Assembly (NCBI GenBank): GCA_037974965.1
Contig: JBBPFI010000007.1
Location: 1,612,001-1,676,000 of the forward strand
From: Dacryopinax spathularia
Lineage: Eukaryota; Basidiomycota; Dacrymycetes; Dacrymycetales; Dacrymycetaceae
DNA length: 64,000 nucleotides
Direction: 5' to 3'
The notes under the pieces: generated by a model
What the model was told of the DNA's origin: nothing
Seen by the model: the letters and a program-made list of their open reading frames with translations, nothing else
Database searches by the model: none
Translations under genes and position numbers: made by a program
In this document: positions 1-10,214 of the stretch, one piece after another
Numbering within the stretch: position 1 is the stretch's first letter
How the letters are laid out: each line of letters starts with the position of its first letter

Positions 1-252
1 GTCCCAGACGGTGTCGAGTAGGAGTTGCAGGGGTTGGGAACCGCTGATGACCGCGCCGGTGCGCTTCATCGCACGAACCATGGTTTCCGGGTTGTCGAAA
101 AATCTCATCAGAGTTCGCCTCACGTCCCAACGTCTGGTCAACTCGTGAGACGCGGCTTCTGCAATGTCTCCCTCCAATGACGCGAGTCTGACCAGGAGAA
201 TGGGATTGCAGTGTTGGACGAACTCGCGCAACAAGGCGTAGGTCAAAACCAT
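1..252 (-). CDS. Partial gene: F-box-like N-terminus followed by a TGAVISGS motif
   Basis: The reading frame is open from an ATG at 252 to the window edge, giving 84 residues with no stop, so the gene continues to the left. The first 25 or so residues (LLREFVQHCNPILLVRLASL) have the spacing of a degenerate F-box helix. Near residue 65 comes RTGAVISGSQPLQLLL followed by D-T-V-W-D. From memory, proteins with a 'TG-x-x-SGS-x-(A/P)-L' step before a W-D region are common uncharacterised proteins in mushroom-forming fungi. No function is known to me. The next gene upstream (567-1412) is on the same strand, about 310 nt away. The coding call is fairly sure because the frame is clean; the family call is weak. 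Confidence 0.5.
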   Translation of the reverse strand, partial: MVLTYALLREFVQHCNPILLVRLASLEGDIAEAASHELTRRWDVRRTLMRFFDNPETMVRAMKRTGAVISGSQPLQLLLDTVWD

Positions 253-566
253 GGAGAACGATACCACCATCTTGAGGCGGATTGGATGGCCGGCCGGGGC
301 AGCAATCTGTTTGATACAAACTTATATGTGGCGGGATGCTATGTCAGGCGGCGACGTGGCCGGCATCGAATCGGAAGCATGCGGTCCGCGTTCACTGGTT
401 TTCTTTCGCATTGCGGGAACTTCTGATTGGTGGGGTTATGGACACGTGTCGTTGTATATCAGACTTCGTGTTTATAGGCGAATTGGAGTTCGAGTATCGA
501 AGAACAGAAAAGGAACGTCGACCACGTCAGCAGCATGGGTTATCATGTTCGCAAAGCACACAACTG
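253..566. other. Intergenic stretch
   Basis: This lies between the start of the left-edge gene and the end of gene D. Overlapping short frames exist on both strands, but none carries a recognisable domain. Part of it could be a further 3' exon of gene D, whose end is uncertain. Confidence 0.3.
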
Positions 567-1412
567 CTAACGAGACGTTGGACAGCCGACAAAGTACGGA
601 TGCGTTACGATATGTGCTGAGGGTCGGTGGGCATGCCGTTTCAGCCTCGAATTGTAGGACGACTCCCAGATCCACACCGGCACCCGTCTACGCAACGACA
701 GTATGCGACCACTATCATCTGGATGCCGATCCCCGTCCTCAACACGGCCCCAGTGCCCGTCTGCGAAGCGAAGCCATACGCGCCGGGTCTCATATTCCGC
801 GCCAAACACCCACAGTCCGAAAGTGGGTGCGGACGATAGCTGCGGAGGATCGACGGGACCGTTACCTAGACCGACGGTGATCATAACGTCCGGCCGGTCG
901 GGTTGAGGGTCCCAGCGGTTGGGAACTCGGACGTCGTCATTGCCAACCTGAGGCGTACATTAGTAACGCGGCCGGAGGATTGAGAAGGTGAGCACCTTAA
1001 CGTGGTCGTCGCCGCCTTCGTCGGCGTGCCTCATCTTCTTGATCAAGGATGTCAGTGCCATCCAACAAGGCTCGTCGAGGACGCAGAGGATCAGATGGGG
1101 CTTCGATGGATGGTGAGTGCCTGACGTCGCAGCCACCCATTCCTGACTGTTGTCAAGGAACCAACAGCGATGCTGCACGCGGTCGAATCGATTCGGTATC
1201 CACGCAATGTCACCAGTGCGGAGATGACGCAGCAGAGACGACCAAGTCGGTGGCTCGGACAGGTTGTGCGGTAGTTCGACACGCCGACAGGACCGCAAAG
1301 TCTGTAAGCGGACCTTCACGGTGCCGTTGATGATGAAGTTGATCCTGCTGCTGCCTATACGGATTCAGCGCGACGCCGACTGTGCAGCGTTAGTGTGCTG
1401 CTTACCAGTCAT
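567..1412 (-). CDS. Gene D: unknown three-exon protein, about 248 aa
   Basis: Exons can be placed at 1412-1406, 1354-996 and 947-567. They sum to 747 nt, a whole number of codons. Both introns (51 and 48 nt) have GT-AG ends, and the second has a branch-like CTAAT (tactaat). The tiny first exon encodes Met-Thr plus one base. The protein begins MTGSSRINFIINGTVKV and contains LRTGDIAWIP near residue 50 and a Trp-rich stretch near residues 170-200. I recognise no domain, signal peptide or membrane segment. It sits downstream of GRF gene A on the same strand. The stop at 567 is the first in frame after exon 3; an extra intron leading further left is possible. Identity is unknown; coding status is fairly likely because frame and splice signals agree. 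Confidence 0.5.
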
Positions 1413-1763
1413 TGGCGGGCGATTGGCACAGTAAACCTGGGCAGACGCGATGAGAATGGATTGAAGGTCGGATTAGTCTGGTGATGGCGTCGTGCGTGGG
1501 ACGAGCTGGGAACGAATTGGTGGCATGCTATAGTACCGATGGCCGGCCGGCTACGCTGCCCAGGCACGGCGGATGTGAGGAGCGAGGAGACACGGAAGCA
1601 TTTTGCGGACCGATGAAGGAGTCATGATCCGCTTGAGCGTGGCTCGCTGCGTTATCGCTGTGTTATACATCACATTGACGTTGTATACAAGAACATGTAT
1701 CGCGCTGTTATACATGGCGGTCAGGTTATGCAAGAATGGGTATCGCGGCGGTATGGATGCCAA
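1413..1763. other. Intergenic stretch with TATACA repeats
   Basis: This lies between the 3' end of gene A and the start of gene D. GTTATACAT occurs twice (near 1661 and 1709) with GTATACA in between, so the stretch can fold weakly. No gene is seen here. Confidence 0.35.
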
Positions 1764-3222
1764 TCAATGTATCAGAACGCCGATGCTATTACGGGCACGC
1801 AGTTCGTCTCTCTCCTTCTCCAAGCGAGCAATGTAGCGGTTATTCTTCGCGTTTCGCAATTCCGTCGCACGGATCTTCTCAAGTAATCCTTCAATGTAAG
1901 ACGGTAGCGACATGACAGCGTCGCAGACAGCAACCTCGCGTATGTCATGCAGAGACATGCCCGATAGTTGATGAGACAACGTGGACGCCGATGATTCAGC
2001 GGATGGCTCAGGTACTCCCATGGAACCCATCTTGGAGGGGGGGAAGGGTTCACACGGAGGGAGCTCCTTCGGAAGCCGTAGGATCATGGGACGCGACTGA
2101 GGTTGTTTAGGGCTCTGGCCACGGCGTGCCGTAGGGACGCGCGTGGGAGGCGGCGTCTCCGCACGACAGTCGATAGTACCTTTTGAGGCAATGCACGGCC
2201 TACGTTGAACCGCTGGGCCGGTTTCAGCGGACAGGGAAGTCATGTCGGTGGACACCAGTGGATTGCGTTCGGTCGCTAGCAAGTTGGAGTGGATTTCGTG
2301 TGTCCGCGAACTAGATGAGTCGGAGGCTGATCCATTTGTGACGGTCCGTTCTTCTGAGGGACAATCGGCTAAGGTTGGATGAAGCGAGTTCTCGTCGTCC
2401 GAAAAGTCGGCGGGAAACAGCCCAGACAGCTGACGAACCGGGCTTCCATGCGCTGCTGTGGTCGACGACGGAGACAAGGGAGGCGTAGCTGGGAACATAG
2501 TTGTGGACCTACACCCATCTTGTTCGGGAATGTTGCGTTCTGGAGCAGGAGGCGTAGCTGGGCACATAGTCGTGGACCTATAGCCATCTTCTTCGACAAG
2601 ACCACACCTTGAAGCACCGTGCACGTTTTCTGACTGTACGGGCTCGGGATCTGGCGGCGCAGGGGAAGTAGGTTTAAGCGAGGATGACGTAAAGGGGTTG
2701 CCAGCAACACCATCATGGTTTCCCGTCGGAGCCGTGACGCAGGTGCGGCCTTCCCCCAATCCGGAGTTCAGTGAGCACGGACTTAGCACCGCGACGCTGT
2801 CGCTTCTAGATATCAACGAATGATCCACGACGTCCAACGCAGCGAGTACGTGCTCGCGAGGGGCCAATTTCGCCATCGGAGGAAGGAGGGCGGAGTGAAG
2901 GGGGTGGAAAGGCGGAGTAGGCAACGCGTGCGCCGGAAAGGAGTGACGTGCAAGATACGCGTCAAGAAACACTTCAGGCGATTAGTCGACGAATCGAATA
3001 GACGTGAGTATGAGAACGAACCGTACAACGAGCACTTCCCATAGGGTTTCACACAACCTAAACGGAGTAAGACCGAGTTCGGTGTCGTAGCGAATGAATC
3101 TCACGGAAGAAGACCTGATCAAGAGTTTTGGATCGTTTGGAGCGCAATTGAAGTGCCGGAAGACCACAATGGCAATACGGCCACGGAACGTACACGAGGG
3201 GGGGAAGCAAGGATGGGGCCAT
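1764..3222 (-). CDS. GRF gene A: GRF-like zinc finger plus C-terminal coiled coil, about 453 aa
   Basis: Exons 3222-3105, 3057-3022 and 2971-1764 sum to 1,362 nt, exactly 454 codons with the stop. The introns are 47 and 50 nt, both in phase 1. Residues 13-52 form a GRF-type zinc finger: PWPYCHCGLPALQLRSK, then FFRC and C, with Cys at 17, 19, 41 and 48. GRF fingers bind single-stranded DNA or RNA in enzymes such as APE2, TOP3A and NEIL3. No catalytic domain follows here; the middle is Ser/Pro-rich and looks disordered. The last 55 residues start with a short 'SLPSYIEGL' helix and run into a charged coiled coil. Genes B and C share finger spacing, intron sites and the terminal coil, so this is one family. 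The gene is divergent from the Helitron protein gene, about 790 nt away. Its function is unknown; nucleic-acid binding and coiled-coil self-association are inferences. An upstream in-frame Met at 3276 is an alternative start. Confidence 0.72.
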
Positions 3223-3710
3223 GATATGCAACGGGGGAAGAGCAAGGACGACGATGGCTTTAAGATGAGGCCTCAAGGCGGAGTATTTGTACCTGCGAGG
3301 CCAATGCCAGGCGCTCGGCGCGTTTAGGAGAAGAACGGTACATATGCTTCCGGAAAGGGTCTACATCGGCGGAAGTTGTTCAGATCAGTGCAAACGCATT
3401 AGGCAAACCAACTTCGAAGGAGAAGTCATCGTCACATTCGATCCGTTTCCCCTCAAAATGTGGACAGGAGACGAGCATAGCAACCAGGGCGAACAGTCTC
3501 GAGTCGATGACTCCGCGCGTATGACTCCACCTCAGCGTGTGGAAGGACTCATATCCAGAGCTGTTGAGTCAAGCCGAGATGGCTTCCCGCCGAGAGGTCA
3601 GTACTGTGATCATGTCGTCTGACGGCACTAATGACTTACATGCGCTTTCAACTCCATTTTTGGACTATATCTCGACCTTGGCCTGCCGCCTGGTCGACAA
3701 TGACCGAACG
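3223..3710. other. Non-coding stretch between gene A and the Helitron repeat
   Basis: Short frames are present, but none continues into a supported exon. It probably holds the promoter of gene A and part of the left flank of the Helitron gene. Confidence 0.35.
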
Positions 3711-3960
3711 CACATCCTAATACCAATGGATGCCGATGTCGATGTCGATGTCGACCTCGATTTTGATGTTGATGTTGACGCTGATGATGATGATGACGAT
3801 GATGATGATGATGATGTCGACGTTGTGGACGTTACACATCCTAATACCAATGGATGCCGATGTCGATGTCGATGTGGACCTTGATTTGGATGTTGATGTC
3901 GATGCTGCTGCTGCTGCTGATGATGATGTTGACGTTATGGATGTTACTGTTGACGACGTT
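3711..3960 (+). repeat. GAT/GAC trinucleotide repeat with a 124-nt tandem duplication
   Basis: An imperfect GAY repeat runs ahead of the Helitron frame. The unit starting CACATCCTAATACCAATGGA occurs at 3711 and again at 3835, an offset of 124 nt, each copy followed by GATGTCGAT-type triplets and a GAT or GCT run. One frame would encode a poly-Asp/Val tract, but it is not in the Helitron frame and I do not call it a gene. Replication slippage plus a segmental duplication explains the pattern. Confidence 0.8.
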
Positions 3961-4009
3961 GTTCATGCTCGTGTTGTTGCGATGCCCATTGTCATGTCGT
4001 TGGGTGTGA

Positions 4010-7000
4010 ATGTCGTCATTAGCCATGTCCATACTGCAAGCGTATCCCGCCGTTGAAACATGGGAGGGTACCGACCATAACAAAGTGGGGTTGGACCTAC
4101 TGTGCAGTCATTACGACGCCATCGATGCATTCGCCAGCATCGGTTCTGTTCCGTCCACGGAGCAGTACTTTGATCAGCGCATATACCTTGTAACATGTAA
4201 CCCGCTGAACAAACTGTTGTCCAACATACCAGCGATACGAAAGCTGTTGTTGCTGCAGATATGCCGGTTGCATCGCATTCCAATCGATCCGACGAAGAAC
4301 ATTGCCGTATTACGGAACGAAATGGCTCGTCACGTTTGTGGACAGAGTTGCAGCGGCGTTGTATATGCGTTTCGCACGAGAAGGTATGCTCGTACCACGT
4401 CCCGGGGACGAAAGAGACCAGCAGAGAGTTCGCTCACAAATCCTCAAGCACAGAAAAGAGCGCGCATAGACAAAGAATCGGGGGAGCCGATGCCATTCCC
4501 CCCGCGTTATGACAGTGAGCTAATAATGGATATCATTCGCGAGTATCAACAACGGTCAAGCATAGATTACCATGTGCAAACCGCGTGCGCCGTTTGTGCT
4601 GAGCGGGTTAGGCGTGGCGCTACAGAGAGCATACCGGTTGACCGCATTGACTTCAAGCTTCTCCGTTCTGACGACGCCTTCCCTGAACGATTGCGACCCA
4701 AAGGGTACAACGTCGAGGCATATGAAGGCGCCTTCTTGTATCCGAAAGGCCTCTCGCATCCGCATGTTAAAGCAGGCTTCGTTACCATGTGTAAGACTTG
4801 CTGCAGATCTATCGTGAAGCGTCGGCGAATGCCTGCGCTCGCCCTTGCGAACCGTTTATATTACGGCCACGAACATCTTCCACCTGAGGTGGCTTCGGCG
4901 TTCGAGCGCGCAACCTGTGTCGACTTGCGTTTGGTTGCTCGATACGAGGCAAACAATATATGCTTTCGCCTACAAGAGGATCCCACGAAAGCCCAATTCT
5001 ACGGCAACCCCATCAGCGGCGCGCAGCGGTACTCGAGGGGAAACATTATCGTGCTGCCCCGCGATCACGCGCGATTGCACATATTGCTGCCACCGGCTCC
5101 AGACGGCCTACGAGACTCGTTTACGGCGATATTTGCCGGAGCACAAGAGCCGTCGAAAGAAGAATTGGTAAGGATGCGTCCGCTGCTGGCCACGGCTTCA
5201 GTCGTGCGGACCTTGATCACTTTCCTCGTGGCGAACAACGAGGCATACCGTTCGGACTTGGACACCCCAGCCGCTGAATTCTCACGATCCAACTTCGAGA
5301 GCCATTTCGGCGTCGACCCGGCGTCGTATGACACACCTGTGTTTCCCGCTTTGCTTGGTGTGGGACATTTGGAAATGACAGAAGGGCAGTGGGCCAGCTC
5401 GGACGAACCAGGGAGACGAAACCAATTCGTGGAGGAAGACGTACCCTCTGACGAGCTACTGATGGAGGGATGCGCATACACTTCGGGTGACTTCGATAAA
5501 GGCAACGACCAAGAGATGAAAGCGCGCGCGTTAGCACAATGTCTGAGCGGGCGACCCTTTGTTCTGAGTCGCAAAGGCAACCAACCCGTGTCGGACATCA
5601 ACAACCACACCCTCCTCGGCGGGCTCCTTCCCCACCTCGATCCATTCGGCATAGGTGGGTTCGATCATCCCGATAGACGCCGCCGGATACCCATGGCGCG
5701 TCAGCTCGCCCATCTCTTGAAACGCGATGACATGCGTTTTCAACGCGACCCGCAGTTCGCGTTCGTCTTTCATAATATATTGGAGAAACGGCGGGCGTAC
5801 CGGGATTGCTCATTCCGAGTCTCAGAGAAGCGTAAGGAGACCATAATGGACCAGTTAACGAATTTACAGCATGAAGCCGTCGAGCGACTTGCTACGCGTC
5901 TAAAGGACGATACATGGCTCACATCGATGACTGAAGAGGAAAAGGCCATCATGCGGGTGCTGCAGCACATTCAGCTCGTCCGGCGTGATGTTCCGGGAAC
6001 CAATGGATATAAGGTTGGCAAGCGAAACGAGATCAGGGGCATGATGGTTTGGTTGACGACTCCAGCCTTCTACATCACATTGACTCCCAGCGATTTGGAC
6101 AACCCGCTGATCAGATTCCTTACGGGTGATTACGAGAATCTGGAGGAGCTTCTGAAGGGCGAGACACACGGCTCAAAGCAGCGAAGAGCGAGACGGGTCG
6201 CGGCAAACCCTGCTATAGCCGCGTCGTCTTTCCACGATATTGTAGAGAGATTCGTTAATGTGATCCTTCGATACCAACGCGGCGTGGGACTGTTCGGTAA
6301 ATGTACGGGCTATTATGGTCTAGTTGAGGCACAAGGGCGGGGGACGCTCCATATTCACATGCTGGTTTGGATCGACGGCTACTGCAATCCGCAGGCAATG
6401 CGAGATCGACTTAGTATGGACGCTGTTTGGCGAGATCACGTATCGAAATGGTTAGAACAGACGATCCAAAGCCATTTACCATCTCAAGACGAGATGATCA
6501 CTAAAGAAGCGGTTGGGCCACCGCCGCGCTTCAAGCCAAGCGATATCAATCCTTGCACGGTATTGGGACCTTCCCCAGCGGAAAATGCTACATACGAGGA
6601 GTTCCGTCCCATCATGATGCGCCATGTCGAAGACGTTTTGAAGGTATGCAATTGGCACGTGCACAGCACTTCGTGCTGGTCGCGACTTCGGCCCGGCGAA
6701 CCCCGGACGGACGCGAATTGCCGCATGCGCATGGATGGGGAGACGCTGGCGAAGACCTACGTTGATCCCGACACAGGACATATGCACCTCCGCCGTCTCC
6801 ATCCCTGGATCAATGACTACAACGAGGTCGTCATGTTCCTGCTCAAAAGCAATATGGATATACAGTCAATCGGTTCCGGCGAGGAGGCGAAAGCGGCACT
6901 ATTCTATATAACAGACTACATTACGAAGCCTAGCTTGACAGCGCACGCGGGCTTGTCGGCGTTGGCGCTTGCCATGAAGAAGAACCGCAACGTTTTGGAT

Positions 7001-10000
7001 GGAGGTATGCCGAACGCTTCGCGAATTCTAACGCGCATAGTTAACGCCATGATGGGCAGACAAGAAGTGTCGCACCAACAAATCATGAGTCATTATGTCG
7101 GCGGTGGTGACGTATACAGTAGCCATCGATTTCGCGTACTGCAGTGGACAGGATTCGACGCGTTCTCGCGAGCGGCAGAAATGAGTGCGGTTCCACCGAG
7201 TTCCCACCACGAGGGCGAGCGGAGGAGATCCCCAGTAGTTATCGAAGAAGAAACAGACGCAGCTACAGCGGATGGAGTACGGACATCAATCGAGGAGGGA
7301 GACGGTGGCCCGTTACTGCGATACATACTTCAAGATGATACTGAGGAAGAAAGATTGGCAAGAAAGGAGACCGCTATCATGTCGAACTGGTCAGAGGCAG
7401 ACCAAGCTTCCGTGGAGGACGCCGCGCGCCGAGGAGTCGCCGAGGCCGTCTTTCAGTGCATTGTAGACACAGCTGACAGCAACGGACGAAAGAATCGCGC
7501 CACGGGCCACACTCGAGCCGAGGAAACGGACACGGCGTATGAGTCGAGGCAAAGGCGGCTTGGCCGGTCCGAGTCCGCTCCACAGCAGTTCGTGCTGGAT
7601 GTGCATGCGAGTGGTGCGTCTGCGACGAATCAAGTTCTTGACTACATGTATCGACCAACTGGACAGCCATTCGACGAACTATCATTATACGAGTTCGTCG
7701 CGCACACAAGGAAGGAAAGAATCCGAAAAAGCCAAGTACAGCACGGTGAGGACGAGGACGGCGGCGGAGACGAGATAGGCACGACACTGCAGTCTGGAAA
7801 GTTCAAAACCGAGCATCCCCAGCGTGATACGCATCAAATGTCGTACTCATCGTTGCCGAACGTGCCGGTCATTCTGGGACCCAGCCTGCCTCGAAAAGAC
7901 ACCGACTACCTCGCGTGGTGCAGAGCAATGCTGGTCCTCTTTCGACCATGGAGGAACATGTCCGATCTGAGACCGGAAAGCGACGGCTGGGAGCACGCAT
8001 TTGAGACCACTTGTTTCTCTCAATCGGCGACGAACCTAATCACGAACATCAACATTCTTCGCGACTGTGGGGATGCACGAGATCGCACGCACACACAACC
8101 CCAAGGTGAGGATGATGATTGCGCCATTATCGACGCAGACGAGACGTACGCGCGTGACACCGACGGCGCCGACGGTGCACCGGACGACACAGAAGAGCTA
8201 GACTGGTCGGATTCGGCAAGATACCAGCGGTCACAAGAAGATACGATGCTCGCTATCCACGCCGGGGATGTATTGTGTAATACGCACATTAAAACGAATC
8301 AAACCGAGACGCCTGCGACTGGGATAAGCCTGGATGAACATGAAGCGTTGCCCGCGATGAAAATCACTTGCGCAGACGAGCGCGACTTGATGCAAGTGCG
8401 AGACCTTGCTGATACTATGCGCGAACTGCGTCGAGATCGCCGACCTACGTTCGAAACGCCAGGTGACTTCCTACCCTCAAGACCGAGCGACGCTCGTCCA
8501 TTGCCGCCTCGCTCGGAGGTGCGGACTATGGCGGACCTAGCGGAGCGACATGCTGCCGGTTCTTCCATGACGGTACGACCCACAATGGAGACCGCAAGCG
8601 CAATCATAGCGCGACTCGGCATGCAAGATAACCCGGAGCAAGCCCGTGTCCTAGCAATCTTGTCGAACCACGTCATTTCTGCAACGTCGCAGCAGTTACT
8701 CCTTCACGTTGGCGGTATGGGTGGTACTGGAAAGAGCCACGTAGTTCGCGGCATCGTCAGGCTCCTGGACGCGTTCGGCCTATCCAACACACTGTTGCTA
8801 TCGGCACCGACAGGTGCAGCCGCAACTGTCATCGGTGGATATACGATCCATGCGTTGACGTATCTGCCGCAAGCAGATAAGAAAATCAACCTCGGAGCGC
8901 TGGAACAGCTATGGCGCGGAATCCAGTACTTGGTGGTTGACGAAGTATCGATGATTTCCGCCAAGTTCATGAGCGACATATCGCGCCGAATCAGCCTCGC
9001 CAAAGGGGGCCATGCAACAGCGTTGCCATTCGGAGGCGTGAACGTGATCTTCTTGGGCGATTTTGGCCAGCTGCGGCCCGTACAGGGACAACCTCTTTTC
9101 GACAGGATGTTAATGAACCAACCAGCGCCGCATGTGACCCAATCGCTACGAGGTCAAGAAGCCTTGCACGGCGCTTTCATTTGGAGCCAGTTGAATGCTG
9201 TGGTTATGCTCAAGCGAAACATGCGTCAATCCGACGACCCGCACTGGGCGATGCTTCTGCAACGGTTAAGAATAGGTGGAGCGGTCACCGACTTACGGAA
9301 GCAAACGTCCACATACGGGCTGACGGATTGGGAGGTACTCGCGACCAGGCTGCTCCGCGTTGTCGCGCAAAGCGAGCCACAACAGCTGATCCGCTTCCAA
9401 GATGCGCCGATCATTACGGCCACGAAAAGCCTCAGGGATGCTCTCAACGAGGTACTATCGCGCAAGCACGCCGAGCGGCTTCAACAAGAGGTGTACACGT
9501 TCCATGCCGTCGACCACATCCGGCGCAAACCAGCGCGAGGAGCGCAGCAAGCGAAGCTTTGGGCCCTATCAACGTCCACGACTTCAGACGCGCTCGGAGT
9601 GATTCCTATATTTGTAGGCATGCGAGTCATGGTTACGGATAACGTGGCCATAGCGAAACATATCGTCAACGGTGCCCAAGGAGTTGTATGTGGAGCTCGT
9701 TATCGTATTGACCCCTTCGCCGGTCAAGTGGCCGTTGTGGTATTCGTGCGCATTCCGAACTGCGGGCGACTCCACCCGTACCTTCCACCAGATGTCGCAC
9801 CAATTATTCCCGTGGTGCGGAACTTTCGATGGGACGGCAATCCCATTTCGCGGACGCAGCTGCCCTTACTCCCGTCGTATGCATATACGGATTACAAAAG
9901 CCAAGGTCGATCGCTCTCTACCGCAATCGTCGACATTGCGAGCTGTCGGTCGATCCAAAGCCTATACGTCATGTTGTCCCGGGTAAGGACACTCGATGGC

Positions 10001-10186
10001 TTGCTCGTACTCCGACCCTTTCCCCCTACCAAGTTCTCCGCCAGGCTTACGTCGTCCACCAGGGATGAGTTCGCACGGTTGGACGCGCTCGACTCGTTAA
10101 CACACGACCGGTTTCAAAATGAGATCGCACCCCTGCTACGCATACATTCTACTGGTCTGGGTGCACCCAGCGCTATCGAAATGTGA
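4010..10186 (+). CDS. Helitron Rep-helicase protein, 2,058 aa
   Basis: This is one uninterrupted frame. Residues 190-265 hold two CxxC pairs (CAVC, CKTC) in an N-terminal domain typical of fungal Helitrons (DUF6570-like). The Helitron_like_N/Rep domain covers about 670-980: FYITLTPSDLDNPL, the HUH motif in GTLHIHMLVW near 776, and the paired tyrosines of YITDYITK near 966, which nick and join DNA. An acidic spacer (about 1060-1500) follows. The PIF1-type SF1B helicase has Walker A GGTGKS near 1571, DEVSM near 1643, GDFGQLRP near 1683 and a C-terminal YTDYKSQGRS near 1960. Together these drive rolling-circle transposition through single-stranded DNA. The length is in the upper range for the family, and no intron is needed. 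The start is the first Met of the open frame; an upstream exon is not excluded. Confidence 0.93.
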   Translation: MSSLAMSILQAYPAVETWEGTDHNKVGLDLLCSHYDAIDAFASIGSVPSTEQYFDQRIYLVTCNPLNKLLSNIPAIRKLLLLQICRLHRIPIDPTKNIAVLRNEMARHVCGQSCSGVVYAFRTRRYARTTSRGRKRPAESSLTNPQAQKRARIDKESGEPMPFPPRYDSELIMDIIREYQQRSSIDYHVQTACAVCAERVRRGATESIPVDRIDFKLLRSDDAFPERLRPKGYNVEAYEGAFLYPKGLSHPHVKAGFVTMCKTCCRSIVKRRRMPALALANRLYYGHEHLPPEVASAFERATCVDLRLVARYEANNICFRLQEDPTKAQFYGNPISGAQRYSRGNIIVLPRDHARLHILLPPAPDGLRDSFTAIFAGAQEPSKEELVRMRPLLATASVVRTLITFLVANNEAYRSDLDTPAAEFSRSNFESHFGVDPASYDTPVFPALLGVGHLEMTEGQWASSDEPGRRNQFVEEDVPSDELLMEGCAYTSGDFDKGNDQEMKARALAQCLSGRPFVLSRKGNQPVSDINNHTLLGGLLPHLDPFGIGGFDHPDRRRRIPMARQLAHLLKRDDMRFQRDPQFAFVFHNILEKRRAYRDCSFRVSEKRKETIMDQLTNLQHEAVERLATRLKDDTWLTSMTEEEKAIMRVLQHIQLVRRDVPGTNGYKVGKRNEIRGMMVWLTTPAFYITLTPSDLDNPLIRFLTGDYENLEELLKGETHGSKQRRARRVAANPAIAASSFHDIVERFVNVILRYQRGVGLFGKCTGYYGLVEAQGRGTLHIHMLVWIDGYCNPQAMRDRLSMDAVWRDHVSKWLEQTIQSHLPSQDEMITKEAVGPPPRFKPSDINPCTVLGPSPAENATYEEFRPIMMRHVEDVLKVCNWHVHSTSCWSRLRPGEPRTDANCRMRMDGETLAKTYVDPDTGHMHLRRLHPWINDYNEVVMFLLKSNMDIQSIGSGEEAKAALFYITDYITKPSLTAHAGLSALALAMKKNRNVLDGGMPNASRILTRIVNAMMGRQEVSHQQIMSHYVGGGDVYSSHRFRVLQWTGFDAFSRAAEMSAVPPSSHHEGERRRSPVVIEEETDAATADGVRTSIEEGDGGPLLRYILQDDTEEERLARKETAIMSNWSEADQASVEDAARRGVAEAVFQCIVDTADSNGRKNRATGHTRAEETDTAYESRQRRLGRSESAPQQFVLDVHASGASATNQVLDYMYRPTGQPFDELSLYEFVAHTRKERIRKSQVQHGEDEDGGGDEIGTTLQSGKFKTEHPQRDTHQMSYSSLPNVPVILGPSLPRKDTDYLAWCRAMLVLFRPWRNMSDLRPESDGWEHAFETTCFSQSATNLITNINILRDCGDARDRTHTQPQGEDDDCAIIDADETYARDTDGADGAPDDTEELDWSDSARYQRSQEDTMLAIHAGDVLCNTHIKTNQTETPATGISLDEHEALPAMKITCADERDLMQVRDLADTMRELRRDRRPTFETPGDFLPSRPSDARPLPPRSEVRTMADLAERHAAGSSMTVRPTMETASAIIARLGMQDNPEQARVLAILSNHVISATSQQLLLHVGGMGGTGKSHVVRGIVRLLDAFGLSNTLLLSAPTGAAATVIGGYTIHALTYLPQADKKINLGALEQLWRGIQYLVVDEVSMISAKFMSDISRRISLAKGGHATALPFGGVNVIFLGDFGQLRPVQGQPLFDRMLMNQPAPHVTQSLRGQEALHGAFIWSQLNAVVMLKRNMRQSDDPHWAMLLQRLRIGGAVTDLRKQTSTYGLTDWEVLATRLLRVVAQSEPQQLIRFQDAPIITATKSLRDALNEVLSRKHAERLQQEVYTFHAVDHIRRKPARGAQQAKLWALSTSTTSDALGVIPIFVGMRVMVTDNVAIAKHIVNGAQGVVCGARYRIDPFAGQVAVVVFVRIPNCGRLHPYLPPDVAPIIPVVRNFRWDGNPISRTQLPLLPSYAYTDYKSQGRSLSTAIVDIASCRSIQSLYVMLSRVRTLDGLLVLRPFPPTKFSARLTSSTRDEFARLDALDSLTHDRFQNEIAPLLRIHSTGLGAPSAIEM

Positions 10187-10214
10187 GCCGCCACCGTAGG
10201 ACCCGTCCGCATTG

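Larger units (their letters stand above)
3600..10214 (+). mobile_element. Helitron (rolling-circle DNA transposon), approximate minimum extent
   Basis: The element is identified by its Rep/helicase gene. Its ends were not found: I saw no convincing 5' TC start or 3' hairpin followed by CTRR next to the coding region. Gene G, convergent with the transposase, begins only about 30 nt after its stop, so either the 3' end is very close or the element is larger and carries neighbouring genes. The transposase frame is unbroken, so the copy may be young. Confidence 0.5.
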
